Positions 18,719 through 27,899 of a stretch of DNA of 64,000 nucleotides are shown here, piece by piece. This DNA is from UBA3478 sp965662045 (GTDB taxonomy: Bacteria > Bacteroidota > Bacteroidia > Flavobacteriales > Flavobacteriaceae), in assembly GCA_965662045.1 (NCBI GenBank), contig CBFIGE010000001.1, positions 124,001-188,000 on the forward strand. Direction: 5' to 3'. How positions within the stretch are numbered: the stretch's first letter is position 1; every line of letters begins with the position of its first letter. The position numbers and the translations under genes were made by a program. The notes beneath the pieces are model-generated. The model made no database searches and was not told the DNA's origin. It worked only from the letters and a program-made list of their open reading frames with translations.

Positions 18719-19789
18719 ATGAAGGCTTCTTCAAAAAAAATATTGGTCTCACCCTTAAACTGGGGCTTAGGACACGCCACCAGATGTGTTCCAATTATAA
18801 AGGCTTTACTTGAGAATCAGTTTGAAGTTGTTCTGGCTTCTGATGGGGTTGCTCTAAAATTGCTTCAAAAGGAATTTCCGGAACTTATTTCTTATGAATT
18901 GAGTTCTTATCAAATTGAATACGCGACCAAAGCACATCTCTTTAAACTCAAAATGCTTTTGAATTCACACAAGATTTTCAATGCTATGAGAAAGGAGCGA
19001 AAAGAAGTAGAACAAATCATTGAAAAAGAACATATTGATGGATTAATTTCAGATAATCGACTTGGTGTTTATTCCAATAAAGTTCCCAATGTATTCATTA
19101 CACATCAGCTGAATGTGCTATCTGGAGCAACCACGGCTCTATCATCTTGGTGGCATAGACGCATATTTAAAAAGTACGATTTTATTTGGGTACCCGATTT
19201 TGAGCATGAGCCCAATTTAACAGGTAAACTAGGCCACCTCAAAAAAAAATTAGACCAAATGAGGTATCTAGGTCCATTGTCTAGGTTTACGCCTTCAGCT
19301 CAAAAAGAAAGCATTGACCTCATGGTATTGTTATCAGGACCTGAACCACAAAGAACCTTGCTCGAAGAACAACTACTTGATGAGTTAACTAATTTTACAG
19401 GAAAAATCACTTTTATTCAAGGTAAAATTCAAACAGAACAAAAGAGCTCCATAATTGCAAATGCAAGCAATACAATCCAGAAAGTAAATTTTATGCAATC
19501 TGAAGAATTGGAGCGGCATTTAAAGCAATCTAAGCTGATTTTATGTCGATCTGGATACACCACTGTAATGGATCTAGCTAAGCTTGGTAAAAAGGCCTTT
19601 TTTATTCCAACTCCAGGGCAATACGAACAGGAATATCTGGCCAAAAGACTCGATGCGCTAAAAATAGTGCCTTTCTGTTCTCAAAACGATTTTAGTTTGA
19701 CAGACTTAGATCGGGTAGACGATTACGAGGGACTTTCTGTTTTTTCAGAATCCATAGACTGGACCTCACTGTTCAAGGAAGCTTTTTGA
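18719..19789 (+). CDS. GT28-like glycosyltransferase (UDP-GlcNAc/MurG-type fold)
   Basis: A 356-residue predicted GT-B glycosyltransferase. The N-terminal half begins SPLNWGLGHATRCVPIIKAL, the glycine-rich acceptor loop of GT28-like enzymes. The C-terminal donor-binding half contains CRSGYTTVMDLAKLGKKAFFIPTPGQYEQEYLA at about residues 277-309, the usual nucleotide-sugar loop. The family is often listed as glycosyltransferase of unknown acceptor; donor and acceptor are not known here. It is monocistronic, and its last 67 nt overlap the end of the convergent histidine kinase. Confidence 0.8.
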   Translation: MKASSKKILVSPLNWGLGHATRCVPIIKALLENQFEVVLASDGVALKLLQKEFPELISYELSSYQIEYATKAHLFKLKMLLNSHKIFNAMRKERKEVEQIIEKEHIDGLISDNRLGVYSNKVPNVFITHQLNVLSGATTALSSWWHRRIFKKYDFIWVPDFEHEPNLTGKLGHLKKKLDQMRYLGPLSRFTPSAQKESIDLMVLLSGPEPQRTLLEEQLLDELTNFTGKITFIQGKIQTEQKSSIIANASNTIQKVNFMQSEELERHLKQSKLILCRSGYTTVMDLAKLGKKAFFIPTPGQYEQEYLAKRLDALKIVPFCSQNDFSLTDLDRVDDYEGLSVFSESIDWTSLFKEAF

Positions 19790-20817
19790 AGGGTAAAAGA
19801 AAACTCAGAGCCCAATTCAGGTTCGCTTTCTACAAATATTTTTTCTTCATGGGCTTCAACGATGTGTTTCACGATAGATAATCCTAACCCAGAACCTCCT
19901 TCTTTGCGACTTCCACTCTGATCTACCCGATAAAATCGTTCAAATAATCGAGATAGATGAACTTCTGGAATACCCTCACCATTATCGGTAATACGCACTA
20001 CAATTTTATTGGCAGTTAAGTTTTCAACACTAACTTCTGTAGTGCCCTCAAAACTCCCATATTTAATGCTGTTTTGAATCAAATTATACAAAACCTGTTC
20101 AATTTTCTCTTCATCAGCATAAACCATTACTGGCTTACTGTAGTTCTTGTCTAAAATCAAATTAACAGCAGCTTTTTGCGCTTCCATTTCGAGCATTTCA
20201 AAGGTGTTTTCAATAAGGTGAATAACATTGAAATCACTGAAATTCATAGTCGTCGAGCCAGATTCTAGTCGTGTGATATCATCTAAGTCCCTTACAATAT
20301 GTAAAAGGCGTTCAACGCTTTTATTGGCCCGGTCCAAATACTTTTTTCTGACCTTTTTATCATCCATTGCCCCATCTAGGAGCGTAAGCAAATAACCCTG
20401 TACAGTGAAAAGAGGTGTTTTGAGTTCGTGCGCTACATTTCCGATAAAATCTTTACGATACTCCTCTTTGATTTTTAAGGTTTCTATTTCGATTTTTTTG
20501 CCTTCTGCAAAATTTTCAATTTCACTTCTCAAGGAATCCATGTCTGTAGTAACACTCAAATTTCTAAAGTCTGAGTTTTCTAAAAGCGAAACGTTGTTAT
20601 ACAACTGTTTTATCGTCCTTACAATATACTTTTCTGCATTGTAATTGATAACCCATAAGGAAATAAAAAAACCCAAAAAAGAACTAATTGGAATTAAAGT
20701 GAACTCCTTTAATCCAGCGATTTTAAAAACAATAAATAATAAAAGAGCGAAAAGAGTGCTTATCCAAAAAGATAAACGCAGCGCGATTTTAAAAGAATCT
20801 TTGAGTTGACCAAACAT
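19723..20817 (-). CDS. Sensor histidine kinase, PhoR-like
   Basis: A 364-residue membrane kinase. Two N-terminal membrane segments (about residues 13-33 and 40-58) flank a very short loop, so there is no large periplasmic sensor domain. The H-box is FIGNVAHELKTP with phosphoacceptor His130; the ATPase domain has NLIQNSIKYG (N-box), DNGEGIPE (G1) and GGSGLGLSIVKHIVEAH (G2). It starts directly at the stop of the response-regulator gene, so it follows that gene in one operon. The short loop and H-box context fit PhoR, which senses phosphate via the Pst system, but this pair's signal is inferred. The 3' end overlaps the glycosyltransferase gene by 67 nt. Confidence 0.88.
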   Translation of the reverse strand: MFGQLKDSFKIALRLSFWISTLFALLLFIVFKIAGLKEFTLIPISSFLGFFISLWVINYNAEKYIVRTIKQLYNNVSLLENSDFRNLSVTTDMDSLRSEIENFAEGKKIEIETLKIKEEYRKDFIGNVAHELKTPLFTVQGYLLTLLDGAMDDKKVRKKYLDRANKSVERLLHIVRDLDDITRLESGSTTMNFSDFNVIHLIENTFEMLEMEAQKAAVNLILDKNYSKPVMVYADEEKIEQVLYNLIQNSIKYGSFEGTTEVSVENLTANKIVVRITDNGEGIPEVHLSRLFERFYRVDQSGSRKEGGSGLGLSIVKHIVEAHEEKIFVESEPELGSEFSFTLQKASLNSEVQSMDSEKTESPS

Positions 20818-21513
20818 TTAGTTTTCGACAAATTTATATCCAACTCCTTTAACGGTCTTGAAGTGCTCTTCACCTATTTTTTCGCGGAGTTTTCGAATAT
20901 GTACATCTATAGTACGACCTCCTACAACAACCTCATTTCCCCAAACTTTTTCTAAAATCACCTCTCTTTTGAATACTTTATTGGGTTTAGAAGTCAATAA
21001 AGCAAGAAGTTCAAATTCCTTGCGCGGTAAAACAATTTCTTTTCCTTTATTGATGATTTTATATTCCTCTCTATCGATAACAATGTCGCCTACTTGAGTA
21101 ATTTGAGCGTCAGACTGAGCAACTTCTTTTTTTCTACGAAGAAGTGCTTTAATTTTTGACATCAATACTTTAGGTTTAATAGGTTTTGTGATATAATCAT
21201 CTGCGCCTGCATCAAAACCAGCCAGCTGCGAATAATCCTCACCTCTAGCAGTTAAAAATGTAATGATTATATCCTCTAAGCCATTGGTTTGCCTTATCGC
21301 TTCACAAGCTTCAATTCCATCCATTTCTGGCATCATCACGTCTAAAATAATCAGGTGGGGCATCTTCTTTTTAGCTTTTGAAATAGCCTCCACTCCATTT
21401 TTAGCAGTAAAAACTTGGTATCCTTCCAAATTGAGATTATAACCAATAATTTCTAGGATGTCTGGTTCATCATCTACTAACAATATTTTAATATCCTTGT
21501 TTTCAGTGCTCAT
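20818..21513 (-). CDS. OmpR/PhoB-family response regulator
   Basis: A 231-residue two-domain regulator. The receiver has Asp14/Asp15, phosphoacceptor Asp58 (ILDVMMPEMDG), Thr88 and Lys110. The C-terminal winged helix (about 130-231) ends VGGRTIDVHIRKLREKIGEEHFKTVKGVGYKF, the OmpR/PhoB recognition-helix pattern. It lies immediately upstream of the kinase and divergent from a TonB receptor. An exact -7 box, TATTTTTG (21543-21536, minus), precedes it. The assignment as PhoB-like is by overall similarity; OmpR-type regulators with other signals cannot be excluded. Confidence 0.9.
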   Translation of the reverse strand: MSTENKDIKILLVDDEPDILEIIGYNLNLEGYQVFTAKNGVEAISKAKKKMPHLIILDVMMPEMDGIEACEAIRQTNGLEDIIITFLTARGEDYSQLAGFDAGADDYITKPIKPKVLMSKIKALLRRKKEVAQSDAQITQVGDIVIDREEYKIINKGKEIVLPRKEFELLALLTSKPNKVFKREVILEKVWGNEVVVGGRTIDVHIRKLREKIGEEHFKTVKGVGYKFVEN

Positions 21514-21570
21514 ATGAGTATGTTTTTGACCTAACCAAAAATAGAATATATAATATAGTCAGACTTTCTA

Positions 21571-21595
21571 TTAACAGTAATTTAATCTCTTAACG
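21571..21595 (+). promoter_or_regulatory. Candidate response-regulator boxes (TTAAY repeats)
   Basis: Between the two-component genes and the TonB receptor are TTAACA (21571-21576), TTAATC (21582-21587, exactly 11 bp further) and TTAACG (21590-21595). PhoB/PhoP-type regulators bind direct repeats about 11 bp apart, and TTAACA resembles the B. subtilis PhoP consensus. This is a pattern match on a short AT-rich sequence, so it may be chance. Confidence 0.3.
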
Positions 21596-21688
21596 TTTGT
21601 ATAAAGTTAAAAAAACCTTGAATTAAAATATTGCTAACTCCTTGTTTTAGAAGTAAGACGTTATTTGTATCACTAATTAATGATCATT

Positions 21689-24622
21689 ATGACTAAAAGA
21701 TTTTTGAGTTTACTCGCATTCCAATTCTGTGTAATCTTTGCTTTTGCGCAAGAAACAGGAGGAGTAGTAGGTAAGCTCTTGGATGCTGAGCTCAATAACG
21801 AACCTTTGGCATTCGCAAACATCCTTATCAAAGGAACAACAACAGGTACAACTTCAGATTTTGACGGATTGTACGAAATTGATGGCTTAGAACCTGGTAT
21901 TTATACTGTAGTTTACTCTTATTTAGGATATGAAACCGTTGAAATTCCCAATGTAGAAATCTTAGCGAGTAAAGTAACGAATATAGATGTTCCGCTTTCT
22001 GCTTCTGCAGGATTGACTCTGGAAGAAGTTGTAGTTACAACTGTGGCGAGAAAAGATTCAGAAGTTGCCCTTTTATTAGACCAACGAAAAGCCGTAGAAA
22101 TTAAAGAAAGTATTGGAGCAAAGGAGCTCGCCAAATTTGCAGTTTCAGATGCTTCAGCAGCAACCCAAAAAATATCTGGGGTAAGCTCATCAGAATCTTC
22201 GGGCGATATATTCGTTCGGGGACTTGGAGATCGTTATCTGGTAACCACACTAAATGGACTCCCTATACCCTCAGACGATGTAGAAAAAAAGAATATTGAT
22301 TTATCCTTATTTCCTACAAGATTTATCAAGGCAGTAAGCATACAAAAAACCTTTGATGCTTCGACTTCAGCAGATCAAGCTTCGGGGGCTATCAATATAG
22401 ATTCAAGAGAACTCAGTGAATCTAAATTACTCGCTGTAAGCTTTTCATCAGGAGTTAATTCTAATGTCGCTCAAGCGGGGGTATTTGATAATTTTAAAGT
22501 CTCACCCAATTTTAGTGATTCCAAGTTTGGTTACTTGACATACAAGAGTAGTTTAAGTGGGCAAATAACTAGACAAAGTTGGAACACCCAACAATTTGAC
22601 AATCCCGTCAATTACTCAGCTTCAATTTCCGTAGGCAAAAAGTTTTTTGATAATAAACTAGCTATTATTTTAACCGGATCTAATTCAAGATCCCACGGAT
22701 ATAAATCAGGCGTTTTTCGTCAGTTCAGATCAAATTTCATCGATGACACCATTACCGACGCCAATACCTACGAGACCAAATTTGTAAACACTGGATTAGC
22801 AGATGTTACATGGTATATCAATGAAAAGCATCGAATTAAATCAAGCAATTTTATCATCAATAAATTGAGTGAAAATGTTTTTGAAGGTGGGCGAGATGGG
22901 CAATCGACAATTTTTGAAGAAACCGATCCAGATGATGGTCTCTTTCAATTCATTCGCGACCAGAACACCAAGCAAACGACTTTGTTTGTTTCACAACTTT
23001 TCGGTCTTCATAGATTCAATGAAAAAAACACCTTGAATTGGGCTTTGGGTTATAACCTTTTGTACGCAGATGAGCCAAACAGAATTCGAAATGAAGTAAA
23101 TTTTGACCCAAATGGTGTTGAACCCAATTTTGATGTTCAATTGGGATTTACAGGAGGATTTCAACAACGAAAATCAGCACAAATCATTACGGACGAAGAA
23201 GTCAATGGGAAAATTCAACACAGCATTAATTTCAGTTCTTCCGAAGACGAAGAAAGTGAAGATACGACTGCTATAAATCTCAATTACGGTGTTTCTTTTA
23301 GAGATAAAACCAGAGATTTCTCCTCTGAATTTGCAGGTGTAGAAATCGCTAATAATAGCAATCCAATATATCCCTCCTCTATTGATGATCTAGATGCGAT
23401 TTTTACCCCGGAAAACTTTAGTAATGGACTTTTACAAATCAACACCTTAGGTGCGAATGCTCTTGGCCAAAACAAGGACATATACGTAGGAACACTTCGT
23501 TCTGCAGCGGCATTTCAAAACTTCAATTTATCCAATGAACTTTGGAATTTAAATTTTGGAGCGAGATATCAAAGTGATGAAATCGTTGTGAATTATGACA
23601 TTGGAAATTTATTTCCCAGAGAAGGTGTTACTGAACAGAAGTATAATAAACTATATCCAAGCATTAATATTCGTAGAAGTCTAAGCGATAAATCAGCTCT
23701 TAGGGCGGCATTTTCAAGAACGATTACCTTACCTGAGTTCAAAGAAATTTCTCCCTTTGAATATGTGTCACCAACTGGTCAAATCACCCGTGGTAATCCG
23801 GATTTGATCGCCTCTACAGACATTAATTTTGATTTCAAATACGAGACTTTCCCTTCTAGTGATGAGTTAATTTCACTGGCCGCTTTTTATAAAAATATTT
23901 CGGATCCTATAAATAGAGTGAGAGACAGAGGTTCTGCAGGTGTATTCTCTTATTTTAACTCCGCTGAAACCGCCAAGGTTTTAGGGTTAGAACTTGAATC
24001 GCGATTAAATCTCGCTGAAAAACGCATCATGGATGAAGAAGACATCGATGTTATTGACGGTCATAAACTAACTATGGTCTTTAATGCTACACGTATGTGG
24101 ACCAAACAAGATTTAAAAGAAGTTTTTAATGAAGATGGAAATCTCATAAGAAGTTTTAGGTATAGCAATTTTGAAAGTGTAGACCTGCAAGGAGCTTCTG
24201 ATTATATTTTAAATGCTAGTTTTAATTACGCCACATTAAATGAGCAACCACTATCGATAGGAATTTCTGCGAATTATGCTTCAGACAAAGTTTTTGCGCT
24301 TGGGGTTCCTACTGATCAAAATACGCGAGACTACAATTATGACTCCGCCATTATTGAAAAAGGCTTTGTCGTCTTAAATGGAGTGATTTCTAAAGAATTC
24401 AATTCTAACATGAGATTGCAATTAGTGGCAAATAATTTGCTTAATCCAGTCATCAGACAGACACAAAATATCTTACAAAATTACAGAGAGATTAACACCG
24501 CTAGACTTGAAGGTGTTCCCTTAGAGGAACGAATTAAAATTCCGAGGGATGAAAAGGAAATTACGGTACAGTCCTATAAGCTTGGAAGAAACATAAGTCT
24601 TGGCCTATCTCTAAACTTTTAA
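21689..24622 (+). CDS. TonB-dependent receptor with CarboxypepD_reg-like domain
   Basis: An outer-membrane beta-barrel receptor of ~977 residues. Start chosen at ATG 21689 (MTKRFLSLL) since it gives a cleaner signal peptide than ATG 21680. After the signal (ending AFAQ) a CarboxypepD_reg-like domain covers residues ~24-110 (SDFDGLYEIDGLEPGIYTV), followed by a plug domain with IFVRGLGDRYLVTTLNGLP (about 172-190) and a barrel to the C-terminal SLGLSLNF. The EEVVVTT stretch may be the TonB box or linker. It is divergent from the PhoB/PhoR-like pair and followed after 31 nt by a surface lipoprotein, so a two-component-controlled uptake pair is likely. The ligand is unknown; phosphate-containing compounds would fit if the regulator is PhoB. 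Confidence 0.87.
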   Translation: MTKRFLSLLAFQFCVIFAFAQETGGVVGKLLDAELNNEPLAFANILIKGTTTGTTSDFDGLYEIDGLEPGIYTVVYSYLGYETVEIPNVEILASKVTNIDVPLSASAGLTLEEVVVTTVARKDSEVALLLDQRKAVEIKESIGAKELAKFAVSDASAATQKISGVSSSESSGDIFVRGLGDRYLVTTLNGLPIPSDDVEKKNIDLSLFPTRFIKAVSIQKTFDASTSADQASGAINIDSRELSESKLLAVSFSSGVNSNVAQAGVFDNFKVSPNFSDSKFGYLTYKSSLSGQITRQSWNTQQFDNPVNYSASISVGKKFFDNKLAIILTGSNSRSHGYKSGVFRQFRSNFIDDTITDANTYETKFVNTGLADVTWYINEKHRIKSSNFIINKLSENVFEGGRDGQSTIFEETDPDDGLFQFIRDQNTKQTTLFVSQLFGLHRFNEKNTLNWALGYNLLYADEPNRIRNEVNFDPNGVEPNFDVQLGFTGGFQQRKSAQIITDEEVNGKIQHSINFSSSEDEESEDTTAINLNYGVSFRDKTRDFSSEFAGVEIANNSNPIYPSSIDDLDAIFTPENFSNGLLQINTLGANALGQNKDIYVGTLRSAAAFQNFNLSNELWNLNFGARYQSDEIVVNYDIGNLFPREGVTEQKYNKLYPSINIRRSLSDKSALRAAFSRTITLPEFKEISPFEYVSPTGQITRGNPDLIASTDINFDFKYETFPSSDELISLAAFYKNISDPINRVRDRGSAGVFSYFNSAETAKVLGLELESRLNLAEKRIMDEEDIDVIDGHKLTMVFNATRMWTKQDLKEVFNEDGNLIRSFRYSNFESVDLQGASDYILNASFNYATLNEQPLSIGISANYASDKVFALGVPTDQNTRDYNYDSAIIEKGFVVLNGVISKEFNSNMRLQLVANNLLNPVIRQTQNILQNYREINTARLEGVPLEERIKIPRDEKEITVQSYKLGRNISLGLSLNF

Positions 24623-24653
24623 TTTATTACCCTTAATTATTAATTAGCTACTT

Positions 24654-26774
24654 ATGAAAACCAAATTTTTAAAATTAACAATGGTCCTATTATCTTCCTT
24701 GGGCTTGATGATTTCAAGTTGTTCTAGAGTTGATAATAGCACTGATCCAGAACCCGTAAATCTATGTTCAAATGGCATCTTAGATGTGGGAGAACAAGGA
24801 GTAGATTGTGGAGGAACATGCTCAAATGCTTGTCCTGTGAGTAACACTTTAGAAGGAGAGTTACAAGAAGACACTACTTTAGATGCCAATATTTCATACG
24901 AATTGTCAGGAATTTTAAGTGTTCCTGNNNNNNNNNNNNNNNNNNNNNNNNNNNNNNNNNNNNNNNNNNNNNNNNNNNNNNNNNNNNNNNNNNNNNNNNN
25001 NNNNNNNNNNNNNNNNNNNNNNNNNNCAGGTGTGAGTTTAACCATTCCAGCCGGAACAACAATCACGGCCAATAGCGCAGACAATACTCAAAATTATCTC
25101 GTAGTTCAGCAAGGTGGTCGTTTAAACATTCTTGGTACAGCGGCAAACCCCGTAATTATGACATCCGCATCAGGACAACCAGGTTCTTGGGGTGGAGTTG
25201 TAATAGCCGGTAATGCTTCAACTACTGAAGGAGCAAGTGCCACTGCCGAAGTAGGTGGAATCATTTATGGAGGATCTTCAGATAACGATAACTCAGGAAT
25301 AATAGAATACCTCATCATTCAACACGCAGGAGCTCAGATCAATTCTGAATCTCAATTTAACGGTCTATCACTTTATGCTGTTGGATCTGGAACCTCAATT
25401 TCGAATGTTGCGATTGTGAATGGAACTGACGATGGTGTTGAGTTTTTTGGAGGTTCAGTCTCTCCTTCTAATATGTATTTAGAAAACAATGAAGATGACG
25501 CCATTGATTGGACAGAGGGCTGGAACGGAACTCTGGACGGAGCTTATGTGCTGAACACCTCAGATTTTTCAACGGCCTTAGAGGCAGATGGTGTAAATAA
25601 CAATCCAACACTTACAAATTTGACCGCCGTTTCAACAGTCGGCGGCACAGCACTTCAATTTAAGAAAGCCTCAGGAGCAACGATCAACGGGCTATCTATT
25701 ACAGGATATGACACTAGAGTTGAACTTAAAGATCCTGACCAGGGAAGCTTCAGTAATATTCAAATTGACGGAATTGATTCAGATAATAACCTAAATTACA
25801 ATAGCTCTTCTCTAGACGCCAATCAATTTGGATGGGCCGGAGGAAATTCGTCAAATGTTGTCGTTTTAACCGGATCTATTAGTTCTAATCTCACTTTAGA
25901 TGCTTCGAAAACTTACTTTTTAAATGGAACGTACAGCGTTGAATCAGGTGCAGCCTTAACAATCCCTGCAGGTACAATTATCACAGCAGATTTAGAAACA
26001 GGTGATGCCGTTTCAACCTACATTGTCATTCAAAAAGGTGGTGCAATTGACATTCAAGGAACCGCATCAAATCCAGTAGTATTAACTTCTAACGCGACTA
26101 CGGCAGGATCTTGGGGTGGTCTAGTAATTGCTGGTGATGCAACCACCACAGAAGGAGTTGATGCAGTGGCCGAAGTAGGAGGAGTTATTTATGGAGGGTC
26201 AAACGACTCTGATAATTCAGGTTCTATCGATTACCTTGTTATTGAGTATGCCGGTGCACAGATTAATGCCGAATCTCAATTTAATGGTCTTTCACTTTAT
26301 GCAGTAGGGAATGGAACAACAATTACCAACGTGGCTATTTTAAATGGTACCGATGATGGTGTCGAATTCTTTGGAGGTACCGTAAACGCCTCTAACTTCT
26401 ATTTAGAAAACAACGAAGATGATGCCATAGACTGGACTGAAGGTTGGAACGGTACCTTAAGTACTGCTTACATTCTTCATACTTCAGATTTTTCAACAGT
26501 GGTTGAAGCAGACGGAGTTAACAATAATCCAACTCTTGAAAATATTTCAGCTGTATCTACAGTTGGAGGTACTGCACTTCAATTCAAAAAAGCCTCAGGT
26601 GCAACGATTAACGGACTGTCACTAACCGGATACAATACGCAGGTTCAACTAAAAGATCCTGATCAAGGCTCATTTGATGACATTATTATAGATGGAACAT
26701 CCTCTGATAATAGTGCAACCTATTCTTCATCGACAACTGCGGATACTGACTTTAGTTGGTATACCGGGTCGTAA
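24654..26774 (+). CDS. Duplicated beta-helix surface lipoprotein (contains N gap)
   Basis: A ~706-residue lipoprotein (ISSC, Cys23). After the lipobox comes a Cys-rich CSNGILDVGEQGVDCGGTC segment (about residues 38-60), a calcium/disulfide-type motif found on bacterial surface proteins. The rest is two copies of a ~300-residue right-handed beta-helix-like domain, residues ~66-403 and ~405-706. Both copies contain LTIPAGT, SQFNGLSLYAVG, LENNEDDAIDWTEGWNGTL and GGTALQFKKASGATINGLS. The 99-bp N run sits in copy 1. It lies just behind the TonB receptor and probably works with it as an accessory binding lipoprotein. No enzyme motif is visible. A terminator follows the stop. Confidence 0.85.
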   Translation: MKTKFLKLTMVLLSSLGLMISSCSRVDNSTDPEPVNLCSNGILDVGEQGVDCGGTCSNACPVSNTLEGELQEDTTLDANISYELSGILSVPXXXXXXXXXXXXXXXXXXXXXXXXXXXXXXXXXXGVSLTIPAGTTITANSADNTQNYLVVQQGGRLNILGTAANPVIMTSASGQPGSWGGVVIAGNASTTEGASATAEVGGIIYGGSSDNDNSGIIEYLIIQHAGAQINSESQFNGLSLYAVGSGTSISNVAIVNGTDDGVEFFGGSVSPSNMYLENNEDDAIDWTEGWNGTLDGAYVLNTSDFSTALEADGVNNNPTLTNLTAVSTVGGTALQFKKASGATINGLSITGYDTRVELKDPDQGSFSNIQIDGIDSDNNLNYNSSSLDANQFGWAGGNSSNVVVLTGSISSNLTLDASKTYFLNGTYSVESGAALTIPAGTIITADLETGDAVSTYIVIQKGGAIDIQGTASNPVVLTSNATTAGSWGGLVIAGDATTTEGVDAVAEVGGVIYGGSNDSDNSGSIDYLVIEYAGAQINAESQFNGLSLYAVGNGTTITNVAILNGTDDGVEFFGGTVNASNFYLENNEDDAIDWTEGWNGTLSTAYILHTSDFSTVVEADGVNNNPTLENISAVSTVGGTALQFKKASGATINGLSLTGYNTQVQLKDPDQGSFDDIIIDGTSSDNSATYSSSTTADTDFSWYTGS
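24849..25856 (+). repeat. Beta-helix domain, intragenic copy 1
   Basis: First half of the tandem duplication within the lipoprotein gene, interrupted by the N run. At the protein level it is strongly similar to the second copy along its whole length, including identical blocks such as LENNEDDAIDWTEGWNGTL and GGTALQFKKASGATINGLS. Confidence 0.75.
24928..25026. other. Assembly gap of 99 N
   Basis: A run of 99 N inside the first copy of the beta-helix domain. The length is divisible by three, so the reading frame is kept. Joining the two flanks directly gives SVPAGVSLTIPAG, which aligns without gaps to SVESGAALTIPAG in copy 2, so the true missing length is probably zero or very small. Confidence 0.95.
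25864..26774 (+). repeat. Beta-helix domain, intragenic copy 2
   Basis: Second half of the tandem duplication within the lipoprotein gene. Many synonymous differences separate it from copy 1 at the DNA level while the protein blocks are kept, so the duplication is not recent and both copies have been under selection. Confidence 0.75.
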
Positions 26775-26799
26775 ATCAAAATGTAATGGATTAGTTTAA

Positions 26800-26827
26800 C
26801 CCCCTGACAGATGTCAGGGGGTTTTTT
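26800..26827 (+). terminator. Rho-independent terminator after the lipoprotein
   Basis: A 9-10 bp GC-rich perfect stem, CCCCCTGACA (26800-26809) with TGTCAGGGGG (26812-26821), followed directly by six T. It closes the TonB receptor-lipoprotein operon and separates it from the LuxE-like gene. Confidence 0.92.
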
Positions 26828-26851
26828 ACTTAAATTTACTGTCTGAAATTT

Positions 26852-27820
26852 ATGCTCGATCTTCATTCATATGATCTTTCTCACATCAACAAAGAGAACT
26901 TTGAACATTACGCTTTAGACGTATTTGAGTATCAATATCTACACAATTCGCTGTATAGAGATTTCTGTACTTTCTTAAAACGCTCACCTTCTTCAGTACA
27001 AGGATTTAAAGAAATTCCTTTTCTCCCTATTTCTTTTTTTAAGACACACAAGGTCTGTGACGATTCATCGACCTCCTTTTATTTTGAAAGCAGTGGAACG
27101 ACTGGGCAAGAAAGGTCAAAACACTTTGTAAACAATTTGAAATTGTACGAGCATAGTTTTTTAACTCAATTCGAAAAACAATATGGGCCGATTGAGAACT
27201 TATGCATTTTAAGTGTCTTACCGTCGTATCATGAGCAAAAGAGTTCCTCTCTCTTATACATGATAAACACCCTTATAGCGCATTCCAAATACAGTTTTAG
27301 CGGGTTTTATAAGGATGATTACGCTCAAGTCATTGATGTAATAGAAAAAAGTGAACGGCCTGTTATTTTATTTGGTGTGGCCTACGCCTTAATGGATATG
27401 TCAGAAGCCTTTCCCACAGCATTAAAAAATACCACAATTATCGAGACTGGAGGGATGAAAGGCAAACGCAAAGAAATTATTCGAGAAGAATTGCATCAAC
27501 TTTTGAGTAAGCGTTTTGCTCTTGATTTTATCGATTCAGAATACGGCATGACAGAGTTGTTATCTCAGGCCTATATGAAAGACGGCAAGACTTTTCAGCC
27601 CCCAAGTTGGATGAGAGTCCTAACTCGATCAATTGACGACCCCTTTGAATACGTTAGCGGAAAAACAGGAGGCATTAATGTCATTGATTTGGCCAATCTA
27701 CACAGTTGTGCCTTTATTGCGACCCAAGATTTAGGGAAACTTCATACAGATTTATCTTTTGAGGTATTGGGACGTTTTGACGCCTCAGATGTTCGAGGCT
27801 GCAATCAATTAGTATCTTAG
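26852..27820 (+). CDS. LuxE-like acyl-protein synthetase family protein
   Basis: A 322-residue adenylate-forming protein. FESSGTTGQERSKH (about residues 75-88) is the AMP-binding P-loop-like signature, and ETGGMKGKRKEIIREEL and DSEYGMTELLSQAY are the LuxE-family motifs. It is close in length to LuxE acyl-protein synthetases but no lux genes are nearby, so it is not evidence for bioluminescence. In Bacteroidota such genes occur alone; an acyl-activating or acyl-transfer role in lipid or peptide metabolism is plausible but unproven. It lies after the terminator and 79 nt before the DUF4242 gene. Confidence 0.8.
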   Translation: MLDLHSYDLSHINKENFEHYALDVFEYQYLHNSLYRDFCTFLKRSPSSVQGFKEIPFLPISFFKTHKVCDDSSTSFYFESSGTTGQERSKHFVNNLKLYEHSFLTQFEKQYGPIENLCILSVLPSYHEQKSSSLLYMINTLIAHSKYSFSGFYKDDYAQVIDVIEKSERPVILFGVAYALMDMSEAFPTALKNTTIIETGGMKGKRKEIIREELHQLLSKRFALDFIDSEYGMTELLSQAYMKDGKTFQPPSWMRVLTRSIDDPFEYVSGKTGGINVIDLANLHSCAFIATQDLGKLHTDLSFEVLGRFDASDVRGCNQLVS

Positions 27821-27899
27821 GCACAGCATATTCCAATTTCATTTTTTCAACTCTTGTGAAAAATATTAATTTATTGTAATTTACAAGTAAAACCAAAAC

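Noticed and set aside
24928..25026. A genuine 33-residue insertion in the beta-helix lipoprotein
   Set aside because: The second internal copy aligns perfectly across the junction without any insertion; the N run more likely marks an assembly join.
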